DNA of 57,720 bases from Bradyrhizobium jicamae (GCF_018130215.1 NZ_JAFCKQ010000053.1:1-57720), one strand, 5' to 3'; counted from the first letter of the stretch, positions 43,191 through 51,938 are shown. A program made the numbers and translations. The notes: generated by a model not told the origin, from the sequence alone.

Positions 43191-44750
43191 CTACTTTGGC
43201 CCGATCTTCTCCCACAGCCACCGTGCGACCGCATCGGGCGACGATGTTGCATCATTGCCTGATGCGCGCAAATTCGCCTCGCGCATTGTGGCGATATCGA
43301 TCTTGCCGAGCATCGGCTGCAGCGCGGCTTTGAGCGCCCCGTCGTCCCTTCGCTTGGGCGACAGCAGCATGATCGCATCATAGGGCGGGATCGCATGCCT
43401 GTCGTCGTCGAGCGCGACGAGATCGTATTTCGCGATCAGGCCGTCGCTGGTGTAGCCGGCGATCACATCGACCTCGCCCGAGGCGACCGCGGCATACATG
43501 AAATCCGGCTGCATCTGCCGCTGGGCCCGGAACGACAGCCCATAGGCCTTGCGGATGCCGGCCCATTCCGGCCGCGAGAAGAATTCGTAGTCGCCGGCGA
43601 TCGACATCGATGGTGCCTGTGCCACCAGATCGGAGATCGAACGGATGCCGAGCGCCTCGGCGCGCTTCTTCGGCATCACCAGCGCATAGGCGTTCTCGAA
43701 GCCGAGCTCGCCGAGCAGGGTGATGTTCTGACGTGCCAGCATCGCCTTGAGCTCGTTGATCAGCTCGGTTCGCGGCTTGATCTCGGTGTGGTGGAACTGG
43801 TTGGCCCACAGCGTGCCGGAATAGTCGACATAGACGTCGATGTCGCCAGCCGCGAGCGCGTCGAAGATCACGTTGGAGCCGAGCCCGGCGCGTGTCGTGG
43901 CGGACAGCCCGGCCGATTGCAGCCGCTGCGTGATCAGGGCCGACAGCACATACTGCTCGGCGAATGTCTTGGCTCCGACCACGTAGCCGCCATGCGGGCG
44001 CGCAATCGCCGGCACCAGCGTCGCCGCGATCAGTGCGGCGAGCCCGAGTCCGCCGAGCGAGGCGCGCAGCCGGCTGCGGTTGCGCAGGCCGTTCTCGATC
44101 TGTGCAAGCAGCTGGTCGACCGCGAGAGCAAGCACCGCGGCGGCGACGCAGCCGAACAGCACGAACACCCAGTTCTGGGTTTGCAGGCCTGCGAAGATGT
44201 AGTTGCCGAGGCTGGTCTGGCCGATCGGCGTCGACAGCGTCGCGGTGCCGATCACCCACACCGCCGCGGTGCGGATCCCCGCCATCATCACCGGCAGCGC
44301 CAGCGGCAATTCGACCATGGTGAGTGATTGCCGCGGCGTCATGCCGACGCCCTGCGCGGCCTCCAGGATCGCCGGATCGACGCCTGCGAGCCCGGTGATG
44401 GTGTTGCGCAGCACCGGCAGCATCGAATAGAGGGCGAGCGCCAGCACCGCGGGCAGGAAGCCGAACGCCGAGAAGCTGAAGCCGAACCACGCCGCCGTCA
44501 GCGCCGCGAGTGCCAGCAGCAGCGGATAGAACAGCGCGAGCAGCGCCAGTCCCGGCACCGTCTGCACCACGCTGGCAAGCCCGAGGATCGCGCCCCGCAG
44601 CACCGGCCGGTTGCGTGCGATGATCGCGAGCGGCAGGCTGACGACCAGCCCCAGCGCCAGCGCGGCGACGCTGACCCGGACGTGATTGCCGAGGTAGTCA
44701 GGCAGATGGGCGAGCGCGTCGCCCCAGCGGGGATCGGTGAGCAGGTTCAT
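43191..44750 (-). CDS. Glycine betaine/choline-type ABC permease fused to binding protein
   Basis: A 519-aa protein. Residues about 15-215 are a BPD_transp_1 permease (LALGLVVSLPLAIIARNRP, LPLALPVMMAGIRTAAVWVIG). From about residue 245 it is an OpuAC-type periplasmic substrate-binding domain (YVVGAKTFAEQYVLSALITQ, DVYVDYSGTLWANQF, VIAGYTSDGLIAKYDLV). Such permease/binding fusions are known in osmoprotectant uptake. It follows the ATPase with an ATGA overlap. The aromatic residues of the ligand box cannot be confirmed, so betaine, choline, carnitine and related compounds all remain possible. Confidence 0.9.
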   Translation of the reverse strand: MNLLTDPRWGDALAHLPDYLGNHVRVSVAALALGLVVSLPLAIIARNRPVLRGAILGLASVVQTVPGLALLALFYPLLLALAALTAAWFGFSFSAFGFLPAVLALALYSMLPVLRNTITGLAGVDPAILEAAQGVGMTPRQSLTMVELPLALPVMMAGIRTAAVWVIGTATLSTPIGQTSLGNYIFAGLQTQNWVFVLFGCVAAAVLALAVDQLLAQIENGLRNRSRLRASLGGLGLAALIAATLVPAIARPHGGYVVGAKTFAEQYVLSALITQRLQSAGLSATTRAGLGSNVIFDALAAGDIDVYVDYSGTLWANQFHHTEIKPRTELINELKAMLARQNITLLGELGFENAYALVMPKKRAEALGIRSISDLVAQAPSMSIAGDYEFFSRPEWAGIRKAYGLSFRAQRQMQPDFMYAAVASGEVDVIAGYTSDGLIAKYDLVALDDDRHAIPPYDAIMLLSPKRRDDGALKAALQPMLGKIDIATMREANLRASGNDATSSPDAVARWLWEKIGPK

Positions 44751-45535
44751 GCGGCGCCGTCCCGCGGCAGCAATGCGCCGAGCCGCTCCGCCTGGCGGCG
44801 TGGCGTGCGCAAGAGCTCGCCGACATAGGGATCCGTATCGGTCGAAAGTTCGGCCGGCGTGCCCAGCGCCAGCAGGCGGCCCGCACGCATCACCGCGACG
44901 CGATCGGCGAGCAGGATCGCTTCCGTCATGTCGTGGGTGATCATCACGGTGGTCAGGCCGAGCTCGCGATGCAGCGCGCGATAGTCGTCGCCGAGCGCGT
45001 CGCGGGTGAGGGGATCGAGCGCGCCGAACGGCTCGTCCATCAGCACGATGCGCGGCTTCGCAGCGAGCGCACGCGCCACGCCGATGCGCTGGCGCTGGCC
45101 GCCGGAGAGCTCGTGCGGGAGCCGGTCGCGATGGTGCGCACCGTCGAGCCGCACGAGCGCCAGCAATTCGTCGACCCGTGCCGCGATCTCCGCCTGCGGC
45201 CAGCCGAGCAGCTTCGGCGTGATGCCGATATTGCCGGCGACGGTGAGGTGAGGAAACAGCCCGCCGCTCTGGAAGACGTAGCCGATGCGGCGGCGCAGCA
45301 GAATCGGGTCGATGCGGCTGACATCGTCACCCTCGACCGCGATCCGGCCGCGGTCCGGCTCGATCAGCCGGTTGGCGAGCCGGAGCAGCGTGGTCTTGCC
45401 GGAGCCGGAGCCGCCGACGATCGCCAGGAATTCGCCCTCGGTCACCTCGAGCGAGACGTCGTCGACCGCCACCACGCGGCCGTCAGCAAAGCTCTTGCCG
45501 ACATGCGCATAGGCGATCAGCGGCGTTGCGGGCAT
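44747..45535 (-). CDS. Osmoprotectant/glycine betaine ABC ATP-binding protein
   Basis: A 262-aa importer ATPase with Walker A GGSGSGKTTLL, signature LSGGQRQRIGVARAL, Walker B IVLMDEPFGALD and H-loop ITHDMTEAI. It lacks the C-terminal CBS domains of ProV-type proteins. It is the first gene of a two-gene operon with the permease/binding fusion, overlapping it at ATGA. A short region downstream of 45535 holds no recognised regulator. Confidence 0.93.
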   Translation of the reverse strand: MPATPLIAYAHVGKSFADGRVVAVDDVSLEVTEGEFLAIVGGSGSGKTTLLRLANRLIEPDRGRIAVEGDDVSRIDPILLRRRIGYVFQSGGLFPHLTVAGNIGITPKLLGWPQAEIAARVDELLALVRLDGAHHRDRLPHELSGGQRQRIGVARALAAKPRIVLMDEPFGALDPLTRDALGDDYRALHRELGLTTVMITHDMTEAILLADRVAVMRAGRLLALGTPAELSTDTDPYVGELLRTPRRQAERLGALLPRDGAA

Positions 45536-45699
45536 CGCGGCGGGGCCTCGAGATTCACCATCATCGACGACAGTGATAGCCCATAAAAGGAGGTTTGACT
45601 CGAACTGAGGCGCGCCGTCGGCCTCGCGTCTTGCGTTGTCCCTGATCTGGTCAGGTGTCTATCAGGCCGGGGTGCGGAGGCAGCCGGCCTGTGAGCACA

Positions 45700-45915
45700 T
45701 CACACATCGTTCTTGGGGACGTATTTGCCCATGATGCACTTATAACTCTGCAGATGCCACTCGTGATACGGCCCCTTGGCGAGCCAATCGGCGATGCCGA
45801 TCTGCGCATTGACCGCGCAGGCTCCCATGGTGATGCCGGATTGATCACTGGTGGTGACGACTTTCTCCATGCAGAGCTGGGCGTTGCAGAGGACGGCGAT
45901 GAGGGTAACGAGCAT
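45700..45915 (-). CDS. Small secreted protein of unknown function
   Basis: A 71-aa protein with a short hydrophobic N-terminus (MLVTLIAVLCNAQLC), four Cys in the whole chain and a well-conserved-looking core (WLAKGPYHEWHLQSYKC). I do not recognise a named family. The in-frame codon four codons before the ATG is ATA (ATA AAG GCC ATC ATG), so a longer signal peptide MKAIMLVTL would be plausible if an A in the start were a G, or if ATA is used. Nothing else is adjacent in the same direction. Confidence 0.6.
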   Translation of the reverse strand: MLVTLIAVLCNAQLCMEKVVTTSDQSGITMGACAVNAQIGIADWLAKGPYHEWHLQSYKCIMGKYVPKNDV

Positions 45916-46158
45916 GATGGCCTTTATCAGTGGAAATACCCGGTCTGGTACGACTCCTGAACCGAATCATGCAGGGTTCATGCCACTATCAGCGCCGCTC
46001 GCATCTCCGTGAGCAATTCCGGGAAAATACGGCCGGCCGGGGAGGGTACGGCTGCCGGCGGCGCGTAGCCGCCAGCGCGCGGATACGCTATAGTCGCGTT
46101 CCAACGACGACATGAGATCGGAGTGGACGAGGAAGGTTGCGCTGTCGGGGCTGCATCG

Positions 46159-46995
46159 ATGATGACGTTACCTGAGTTGGCGGCAAGTGCCCTGGAAAAG
46201 TTTCTTGCCGCGCACGTCCAGCGCACCTTCGGGGCGTCGCAGGCGCGTTTTGGCGAATTGCTGCCGGCCGCCGCCCGCATTGCCCTTGAATGCATCGGCA
46301 ACAGCGATGCGCTCTATCACAATGTCGAGCACACCATGCTGGTCGCGCTTGCGGGGCATGACATCATGTGCGGTCGTGCGCTGCGCACCCACGTCACCGC
46401 CGAGGACTACACGCACACGATCATCGCCTGCCTTACCCACGACATCGGCTATGTGCGCGGCCTCCTCAAGGGCGACGGCCCGGACGGCTACGTCATCGAT
46501 GCGGCCGGCAACAAGGTGACGCTGCCGCGCGGCTCGTCGGACGCAGGCCTGATGCTCTATCACGTCGACCGCTCCAAGCTCTACGTGCTGGACCGGCTCG
46601 GGGCGGTGGTTCCGCTCAACCGCGAGCGGGTCGCGCGCAACATCGAGGGCACCAGGTTTCCGGCGTCGGAAGGCCAGGAATATGACGATGAGGCGGCGAT
46701 CGTGCGCGCGGCCGATTTCATCGGGCAACTCGGCGATCCCAATTACATCCGGAAGGCCAACGCGCTCTATCACGAGTTCGAGGAGGTCGGCATCAACCGC
46801 CAGCTCGGCTATGAATCGCCGGCCGACATCGTCGATCGCTATCCCCAATTCTACTGGAACATGGTGGCCCCGAACATCCAGGGGGCGATCGGTGACCTCA
46901 ACATGACGGCGCGGGGCCGGCAGTGGATCGCCAACCTCTACGGCAATGTGTTCCGTGCCGAACGGGAGATCGGGCTTTCCGGTCCGCAGAGCTGA
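46159..46995 (+). CDS. HD-domain metal-dependent phosphohydrolase-like protein
   Basis: A 278-aa cytoplasmic protein. Metal-binding His residues are in LYHNVEHTMLVAL, and the HD pair is in ACLTHDIGYVRG. The remaining length is helical. HD proteins cleave phosphomonoesters or cyclic nucleotides; the layout resembles phosphodiesterase-type HD proteins, but no substrate is known. The start is ambiguous, with an ATG at 46159 or 46162 and a GTG at 46123; the 46159 ATG is preferred since the conserved helix starts shortly after. Confidence 0.8.
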   Translation: MMTLPELAASALEKFLAAHVQRTFGASQARFGELLPAAARIALECIGNSDALYHNVEHTMLVALAGHDIMCGRALRTHVTAEDYTHTIIACLTHDIGYVRGLLKGDGPDGYVIDAAGNKVTLPRGSSDAGLMLYHVDRSKLYVLDRLGAVVPLNRERVARNIEGTRFPASEGQEYDDEAAIVRAADFIGQLGDPNYIRKANALYHEFEEVGINRQLGYESPADIVDRYPQFYWNMVAPNIQGAIGDLNMTARGRQWIANLYGNVFRAEREIGLSGPQS

Positions 46996-47105
46996 CTCGC
47001 CGGCTCATCCGGTGCGCCGCTCATCCGGCTCCGGTCCGGCAAAATACCGGCGTTTGCCGGCCATCGCCCGGTTGCATGGCCGAGGCAAATCGGCGACCTT
47101 GGGCC

Positions 47106-47807
47106 ATGCGCTTGCCCCTCGAATGCATTCCCCATCATCGGACGTCTGGCTTTGCGTGGCTGATCCTGGTCGCGATCGGCTGGTGGCCCGCGCTGGCAAT
47201 GGCCGGTCCGGTCTATGACGTCGACCTGTATGCGCTGATGTCGGGCACCTGCCGCAATGTCAACGTTGCCGGACGCAACTACAGCTGCAAGGCGGTCGCC
47301 TACTTCCACAATCAGCGCGGACGTTCGGAGTTCACCGTGGTGCTCGACGACCCCGCGGACAACAGCCACATCGTCTCGTTCGCCGGCGAGAGTGCCGAGC
47401 GGACCCAGGACAATGTGTTCGAGGTCTCGGTCGACCGCATGCTGCTGAAATCGCACGACCGGCCGAGGGTCGACGGCCTGCCGGTGCCCCAGGTCGAGAT
47501 GTCGACGGGCTCGTGCCGTCAGATCGGAAGCTTCGTGACGCGGCAGGTGTCGAGCATCAATTGTGCCGCCACCGACCAGAACGGCAAGAAATACGAGCTG
47601 AGCTTCGAATCGGACGGCTCGCCCATGACGCTGCGCCGGCTGCGCCAGTCGTCGCTGCCGACCGAGCGGCAGCGCGCGCGCCAGATCGCGCAGGTCGAAT
47701 GCCGCCTCAAGGCGCGCGCAGCCCAGGTGCTGCCGCGGGATACGACTGCCTTCATCATCCGTTGCCTCGGCGACGACGACGGCAAGCCGGCGGGCGACCA
47801 GCGATAG
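47106..47807 (+). CDS. Secreted protein of unknown function
   Basis: A 233-aa protein with an N-terminal hydrophobic segment (FAWLILVAIGWWPALAMAGP) that looks like a signal peptide, then a mature region with five Cys, compatible with disulfides. Two similar halves appear to start with STGSCRQIGSFVTRQVSSINC and SGTCRNVNVAGRNYSCKAVAYF, each with C-x-N/Q-x-x and a C near 10 residues on, hinting at an internal duplication. Family not recognised. The ATG at 47106 is preferred; an alternative is the ATG at 47076. Confidence 0.65.
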   Translation: MRLPLECIPHHRTSGFAWLILVAIGWWPALAMAGPVYDVDLYALMSGTCRNVNVAGRNYSCKAVAYFHNQRGRSEFTVVLDDPADNSHIVSFAGESAERTQDNVFEVSVDRMLLKSHDRPRVDGLPVPQVEMSTGSCRQIGSFVTRQVSSINCAATDQNGKKYELSFESDGSPMTLRRLRQSSLPTERQRARQIAQVECRLKARAAQVLPRDTTAFIIRCLGDDDGKPAGDQR

Positions 47808-47890
47808 CCTCCAATCACGACGTGACCGTGCCCGGCTGTTGACTAACTCCCGCAGGTGTGACGAAACGTCGGGACTTCAGGGAGGATCCG

Positions 47891-48163
47891 ATGCGCTTCA
47901 GATTCTACGCGATTGCCGCGCTCGGGGTCGTGTTCACCGGGCCCGCCGCCGCGCAGGCCTATGATCCGAACTACCCGGTGTGCATGACCGTCTATGGTGG
48001 CGGGCTGACGCCGGAGTACATTGATTGCAGCTACGCCTCGATCCCGCAGTGCCAGGCCACCGCCTCGGGGCGACCGGCGACGTGCTCGGCCAATCCGTTC
48101 TATGCCGGTCCAAAACCGGCGCCGAAGGGCCGCGCGCAGCGGCGCCACCACCACGTTGACTAA
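47891..48163 (+). CDS. DUF3551 small secreted protein (copy 1)
   Basis: A 90-aa protein with a signal peptide (FYAIAALGVVFTGPAAAQA) followed by the DUF3551 core YDPNYPVCMTVYGG, CSYASIPQCQATASG and CSANPFY. It has five Cys in the mature part. DUF3551 is a Bradyrhizobium/Nitrobacteraceae-typical family of unknown function. A GGAGG box precedes ATG 47891. A second, similar gene follows 45 bases downstream. Confidence 0.82.
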   Translation: MRFRFYAIAALGVVFTGPAAAQAYDPNYPVCMTVYGGGLTPEYIDCSYASIPQCQATASGRPATCSANPFYAGPKPAPKGRAQRRHHHVD

Positions 48164-48208
48164 CTCCGGCGATTGCGAGGAAACGATCCCGATGACAAGG
48201 AGAAGTCG

Positions 48209-48475
48209 ATGCGCCTGATATTCTATGTGGTCACAGCGTTTACCGTCGCCATGGCCGGACCCGCGGCCGCGCAGAACTACGATCCCAACTATCCGGTGTG
48301 CATACAATATTTCGGCGGCCGGATCGGGGGCGGCGGGGGCTATATCGCTTGCAAGTTCACTTCGATCCCGCAGTGCCAGGCGACGGCCTCGGGTCTTGCC
48401 GCGACGTGTTCGGTCAACCCCTATTACGCGGGGTCGCGGCCGGCACCCGGACGCCGCCATCGCCACTCATATTGA
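48209..48475 (+). CDS. DUF3551 small secreted protein (copy 2)
   Basis: An 88-aa paralogue of the preceding gene, with a signal peptide (LIFYVVTAFTVAMAGPAAA) and the core YDPNYPVCIQYFGG, CKFTSIPQCQATASG and CSVNPYYAG. The two genes share the cysteine spacing and the PQCQATASG motif, so this is a tandem duplication. An AAGGAGAAG box precedes the ATG. A strong hairpin follows at 48487-48513. Confidence 0.82.
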   Translation: MRLIFYVVTAFTVAMAGPAAAQNYDPNYPVCIQYFGGRIGGGGGYIACKFTSIPQCQATASGLAATCSVNPYYAGSRPAPGRRHRHSY

Positions 48476-48486
48476 TGTCGCGCAAT

Positions 48487-48513
48487 CTCCGTTCCGGTTG
48501 AATCGGAACGGAG
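48487..48513. terminator. Bidirectional terminator hairpin
   Basis: A perfect 10-bp stem, CTCCGTTCCG (48487-48496) with CGGAACGGAG (48504-48513) and a 7-nt loop, sits between the convergent DUF3551 gene and the minus-strand unknown gene. Confidence 0.72.
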
Positions 48514-48536
48514 CTCTTACGCGGAAACGTCCACCG

Positions 48537-48938
48537 CTATCTGCGCGTGATCAGGAAGTCGTCGGTGAACTCGCCGCGCGACATCTTGACCGGGATTTCG
48601 CCGTCGCTGCCGATCTCGAGGATTTCCGAGCCCGACTTGCTGTCTTGCGGCGTCAGCAATTCGATGCGCTCGGCGATCCGCTCGGCCTGCCAGCCCGTCA
48701 GCTTCCAGGCGAAGCGCCCCCCGAGGTCGCGCATTCCGAATTCGTCGTCGGCCGGCGCCAGCACCAACTCGTGCCGCGAGACGGCGCCCGGAATGCGTTC
48801 CGCCACGGTGATGAATTGCGGATTCTCGGCAAATCGCCGCAACAGCGCTGCCAGCGCCGCGAGATCCGTTCCTTCGCCGAGGAACAGGAACAGCGGATGG
48901 AAATCGCTCGGCATATACTCAAATCGCAGCATGTCCAC
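48537..48938 (-). CDS. Unknown protein at the end of the oxygenase cluster
   Basis: A 133-aa soluble protein, no signal peptide, in which the middle is predicted alternating helix/strand (GTDLAALAALLRRFAENPQF, then VAERIPGAVSRHELVLAP). I do not recognise the family. It follows the 64-aa gene by 18 bases on the same strand as the Rieske oxygenase genes, and probably belongs to the same transcript. The C-terminus is charged (EIPVKMSRGEFTDDFLITRR). Role unknown. Confidence 0.65.
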   Translation of the reverse strand: MDMLRFEYMPSDFHPLFLFLGEGTDLAALAALLRRFAENPQFITVAERIPGAVSRHELVLAPADDEFGMRDLGGRFAWKLTGWQAERIAERIELLTPQDSKSGSEILEIGSDGEIPVKMSRGEFTDDFLITRR

Positions 48939-48956
48939 TTGTCCAAACGCTGGAAC

Positions 48957-49151
48957 TTACTCGCTGAGCACCTTGACGATGTCCTGGGCATGGCACAGCT
49001 CGACGGTGCCGACCTCATCGGGCCGGGCGGGCGATTCCAGGCAGCGGACCTGCAGCCACTGGCCGTCGTCCATGTTCTCGATCACCTCGGCAACGACGCC
49101 TTCCTGCAATTTCAGGCGCGCCCCCACCTTGATCGTCGTGACATCCATCAT
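48957..49151 (-). CDS. Unknown 64-aa beta-rich protein
   Basis: A 64-aa protein with a pattern of alternating strands (TIKVGARLKLQEGVVAEVIE, GQWLQVRCLES) that suggests a small SH3-like or KOW-like barrel. No signal peptide. It sits 10 bases after the oxygenase beta gene and 18 before the 133-aa gene, so it is part of the cluster. The function is unknown; a role as an oxygenase accessory protein or an unrelated passenger cannot be separated. Confidence 0.65.
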   Translation of the reverse strand: MMDVTTIKVGARLKLQEGVVAEVIENMDDGQWLQVRCLESPARPDEVGTVELCHAQDIVKVLSE

Positions 49152-49161
49152 TGCGCAGCGC

Positions 49162-49755
49162 TCAGAAGAAGGTCGTCAGATTCTTGGCCATCAGGATGTT
49201 CTGTTCAAGCAATATCTCGCGCTTCGCGATCTTCCAGCCTGCTTCGGTCAGGCGCAGCGTGTCGTTGCGGCGGCCGACGAAGGTGTAGGTCTCGTACTCG
49301 ACGCGGTTCTGGTAGACGAGGAAGCGGCTGGTGACATCGAGCTCGCGCGGCGCGTCGAGATCCGGCCGCACAGCCCTGATCTGCACATTGCTGACCATGT
49401 GCGTGATCCTCGATAGCGGTTCTTCGGCGTAGTGCACGCCGGTCAGGATCTGTTCGACCCGCTTGCTCAGCGTCCACTTGTCTTCGTCGAACCAGCTCAT
49501 GCCTTCGCCGCGCCTGGTATTCTCGCGCGCGGCCTGCTGGCCAAACTTCACGTTGCGCCGGATCGGCATGAAATACGTGATGTCTTCGGCCAGCAGGTCG
49601 AGCCAGTCGCGGAAGCGGCGGTCATCGATCAGGTCGGCCTCGCGATAATAGAAATCCTCGACATCGGCTTTCAGCCGGTAGTAGGCCGCGGATCTTTCGA
49701 TCGCGGCGTTGGATGCCGGATCGGCCGGCTGTCTGTCCTGGACGGTCATCGTCAT
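49162..49755 (-). CDS. Ring-hydroxylating oxygenase, small (beta) subunit
   Basis: A 197-aa beta subunit of the aromatic-ring-hydroxylating dioxygenase family, with the fold of SnoaL/NTF2 type. Family-like segments are DRRFRDWLDLLAEDITYFMPI and HMVSNVQIRAV. It supports the alpha3beta3 structure and carries no cofactor. The ATG at 49755 has GAGGAG six bases upstream and is preferred to 49761. It lies 30 bases downstream of the SDR gene. Confidence 0.88.
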   Translation of the reverse strand: MTMTVQDRQPADPASNAAIERSAAYYRLKADVEDFYYREADLIDDRRFRDWLDLLAEDITYFMPIRRNVKFGQQAARENTRRGEGMSWFDEDKWTLSKRVEQILTGVHYAEEPLSRITHMVSNVQIRAVRPDLDAPRELDVTSRFLVYQNRVEYETYTFVGRRNDTLRLTEAGWKIAKREILLEQNILMAKNLTTFF

Positions 49756-49785
49756 GGGCATCTCCTCATCAGGAATGGCATATCG

Positions 49786-50592
49786 TCAGGGTGCCGGCTT
49801 GGACGGGATCGGTCCGCCCTGTTGCGCAAAGCAGCCGACGTCGATCACGGTGCCGGACAGCGTTTCGGCTTCCGGCGACAGCAGGAAGGCGACAACATTG
49901 GCAATGTCGTCGCCGGTGGCGGCGCGGCCTGCGGCGGTACCCGCCGCGCCCTTGCCGAAGCGGCTTGCTTCGCCGCCGACGCGGCCGAGGCTCATGCCGG
50001 TGACGATACCGCCGCCACCGGGGATCACGGTGTTCACGCGGATCCGCTGATGGAAGAAATCGTAAGCCATCGCCGCGCTGAGGGCCACGACGCCACCCTT
50101 GCTCGCGCTATAGACCGCCATGTTCGGCTTGCCCCAGCCGGCGCCGGATCCGATGTTGACGATCGCGCCGCCACCTTGCGCGATCATGTGCGGGATCGCA
50201 GCACGGCTCGTCAGATACGGCCCCTTGAGATTGACGGCGATGATGCGATCGAACAGCGCCTCGTCGGTATCGAGCACTGTTCCGAGCGGACCGATCGCAG
50301 CGTTGTTGACGACGCCATCGATGCGGCCGTAGCGCGCCAGCGCCCGCTCGATCACCCCGGCGACATCAGCCGCATCAGACACATCGGCTTCCATCAGTTC
50401 GGCGGAGAGGCCCTCGCGATCAAGCAGCTCGCGCAGGCCGGGAATGGCATTTTGCGCGATGCTCGACACCTGCGGCGACTCAAGGCCAAATGCCACGACC
50501 GAATGACCGCGTCTGGCAAGGCCGAGCGTGATCGCGCGGCCGATGCCGAAAGTGCCCCCGCTGACGAGGACGGTTTTTCCCGCGGCGGTCAT
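49786..50592 (-). CDS. Short-chain dehydrogenase/reductase (SDR)
   Basis: A 268-aa SDR. The cofactor motif is SGGTFGIGRA (TGxxxGIG type), the structural NNA is in VNNAAIGPL, and the catalytic Tyr-Lys is in VYSASKGGVVAL with the upstream Ser in NIGSGAG. In an oxygenase operon the expected role is oxidation of a cis-dihydrodiol to a catechol. The ATG at 50592 overlaps the alpha-subunit stop by ATGA. Substrate is inferred from context only. Confidence 0.9.
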   Translation of the reverse strand: MTAAGKTVLVSGGTFGIGRAITLGLARRGHSVVAFGLESPQVSSIAQNAIPGLRELLDREGLSAELMEADVSDAADVAGVIERALARYGRIDGVVNNAAIGPLGTVLDTDEALFDRIIAVNLKGPYLTSRAAIPHMIAQGGGAIVNIGSGAGWGKPNMAVYSASKGGVVALSAAMAYDFFHQRIRVNTVIPGGGGIVTGMSLGRVGGEASRFGKGAAGTAAGRAATGDDIANVVAFLLSPEAETLSGTVIDVGCFAQQGGPIPSKPAP

Positions 50593-51938
50593 TCTGCGGC
50601 CTGCCTGTTGCCCGCGGGCGACCCGAGCAACTCGTTCCAGTCGCCGCCCTGCATGTAGGTGGTCCAGCGACGATAGAAGCCGCGCGCGATCTGCTCGGTG
50701 ACTTGCGTGCTGACGTCGCCGCCCAGCGGATGATCGGTCACGTAGGCACCCATGGATTGCTGATAATTGAAGGGGTGACGCCGCGCGATCGTCCCCGTGC
50801 TGGCCGCGGTCGCATAGAGCCAGTTCTCCATGTCGTCCTGCTCGGTCATGCCGGCCGGGCCCGAGTAACGCATGTAGTAGTGGCGCAGGTAGTCCTTGGC
50901 TTCCTGCGGCGCGTCCTTGTCGACGAGGAAGAAACGCCAGCCTTCGGTCGAGGTCGGGCTGTGCGGATGCCAGGCGCACAGTCCGCGCGGCTGGCGTCCA
51001 TGGTAGGAGGTGTTCGGGAAGATCGTGCCGACGAAAGGCAGGAGGCGTGCCTGCTCGCCGAGCCGTCGCTTCCGCTCCTCGAAACAGTGCCGGAAGTATT
51101 TTTCGAGGATCGGGTTGTCGAGGAAGGACTCGACGTACTCGTTGGCCTCCGGCTGGATGGCGCTGTGCACGCCGTGTCCGCCCGGAAAGCTGATCCAGAC
51201 GTGTTGCGCCTTCTCGAGTTCGTCGTCGCGGCGGCCCTTCTTGCCCGCCGCGGCGCTCGGCCCGATGCCGATCAGGTCGACGGAGCGGTGGCTCGGATTG
51301 TGATAGGTGTCGCCGAGGAAGTTCTCGGCAGCGAATTTCCAGTTGGCGGGGAAGACCCATTTATGGACGCCGATCACCTCCGAGCCGCCCTCACGGCCGT
51401 CGCGGCAATCGAGCGCCTGGTCGAGATGGATCTTGGCGTCGCCCAGATAGGTGATGAAGTCGGGCGCATCCTTGTCCCAGGTCGCCCAGATCGAACCCTT
51501 GTAGTTGCAGAGCTTGGCGACCGAGACCAGCGAGTTGGTCTCGCGGTCGAGCACGCCGTCATACAGCGTCCGGTGCAGCGGAACACCCTGCAGCTTGCCG
51601 TCGGTCGTATAGGTCCAGCTGTGGTAGGGGCAGGTGAACAGCGACGTGTTGCCCTGCTCGTATCGGCACACCTTCATGCCGCGGTGCCGGCACGAGTTGA
51701 GGAAGACGTGGATTTCGCCCTTCTTGTCGCGGCAGAGGATGACCGACTCCTCGCCCATCCGCGATGTGTAGAAATCGCCGGGATTCGGCACCAGGCTTTC
51801 ATGGCCGACCAGAAGCCAGGCCCGGGTGAAGACCTTGTCGAGCTCCTGCCGGTAGATTTCGGCGTCCACGAAGATCTCGCGGCTGATGAAGCCGTTCCTG
51901 ACGTCAACGAGATGGTCAAAGTCATTCCGTGGAGACAT
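50589..51938 (-). CDS. Rieske non-haem iron oxygenase, large (alpha) subunit
   Basis: A 449-aa catalytic subunit of a ring-hydroxylating dioxygenase. The Rieske 2Fe-2S ligands are in SCRHRGMKVC and TCPYHSW (C-x-H ... C-x2-H). The mononuclear iron site shows the two His in GDTYHNPSHRS. The ATG at 51938 is preceded by AAGGAGG at 51944-51950 and is favoured over an in-frame ATG at 51959. No ferredoxin or reductase gene is in the cluster. The natural substrate is unknown; benzoate-like, phenylpropionate-like and terpenoid acids are all possible. Confidence 0.92.
   Translation of the reverse strand: MSPRNDFDHLVDVRNGFISREIFVDAEIYRQELDKVFTRAWLLVGHESLVPNPGDFYTSRMGEESVILCRDKKGEIHVFLNSCRHRGMKVCRYEQGNTSLFTCPYHSWTYTTDGKLQGVPLHRTLYDGVLDRETNSLVSVAKLCNYKGSIWATWDKDAPDFITYLGDAKIHLDQALDCRDGREGGSEVIGVHKWVFPANWKFAAENFLGDTYHNPSHRSVDLIGIGPSAAAGKKGRRDDELEKAQHVWISFPGGHGVHSAIQPEANEYVESFLDNPILEKYFRHCFEERKRRLGEQARLLPFVGTIFPNTSYHGRQPRGLCAWHPHSPTSTEGWRFFLVDKDAPQEAKDYLRHYYMRYSGPAGMTEQDDMENWLYATAASTGTIARRHPFNYQQSMGAYVTDHPLGGDVSTQVTEQIARGFYRRWTTYMQGGDWNELLGSPAGNRQAAE

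Noticed and set aside
50592..51360. N-terminal extension of the SDR frame into the oxygenase alpha gene
   Set aside because: The SDR begins at 50592 with its cofactor motif; the extension is out-of-frame alpha-subunit sequence.
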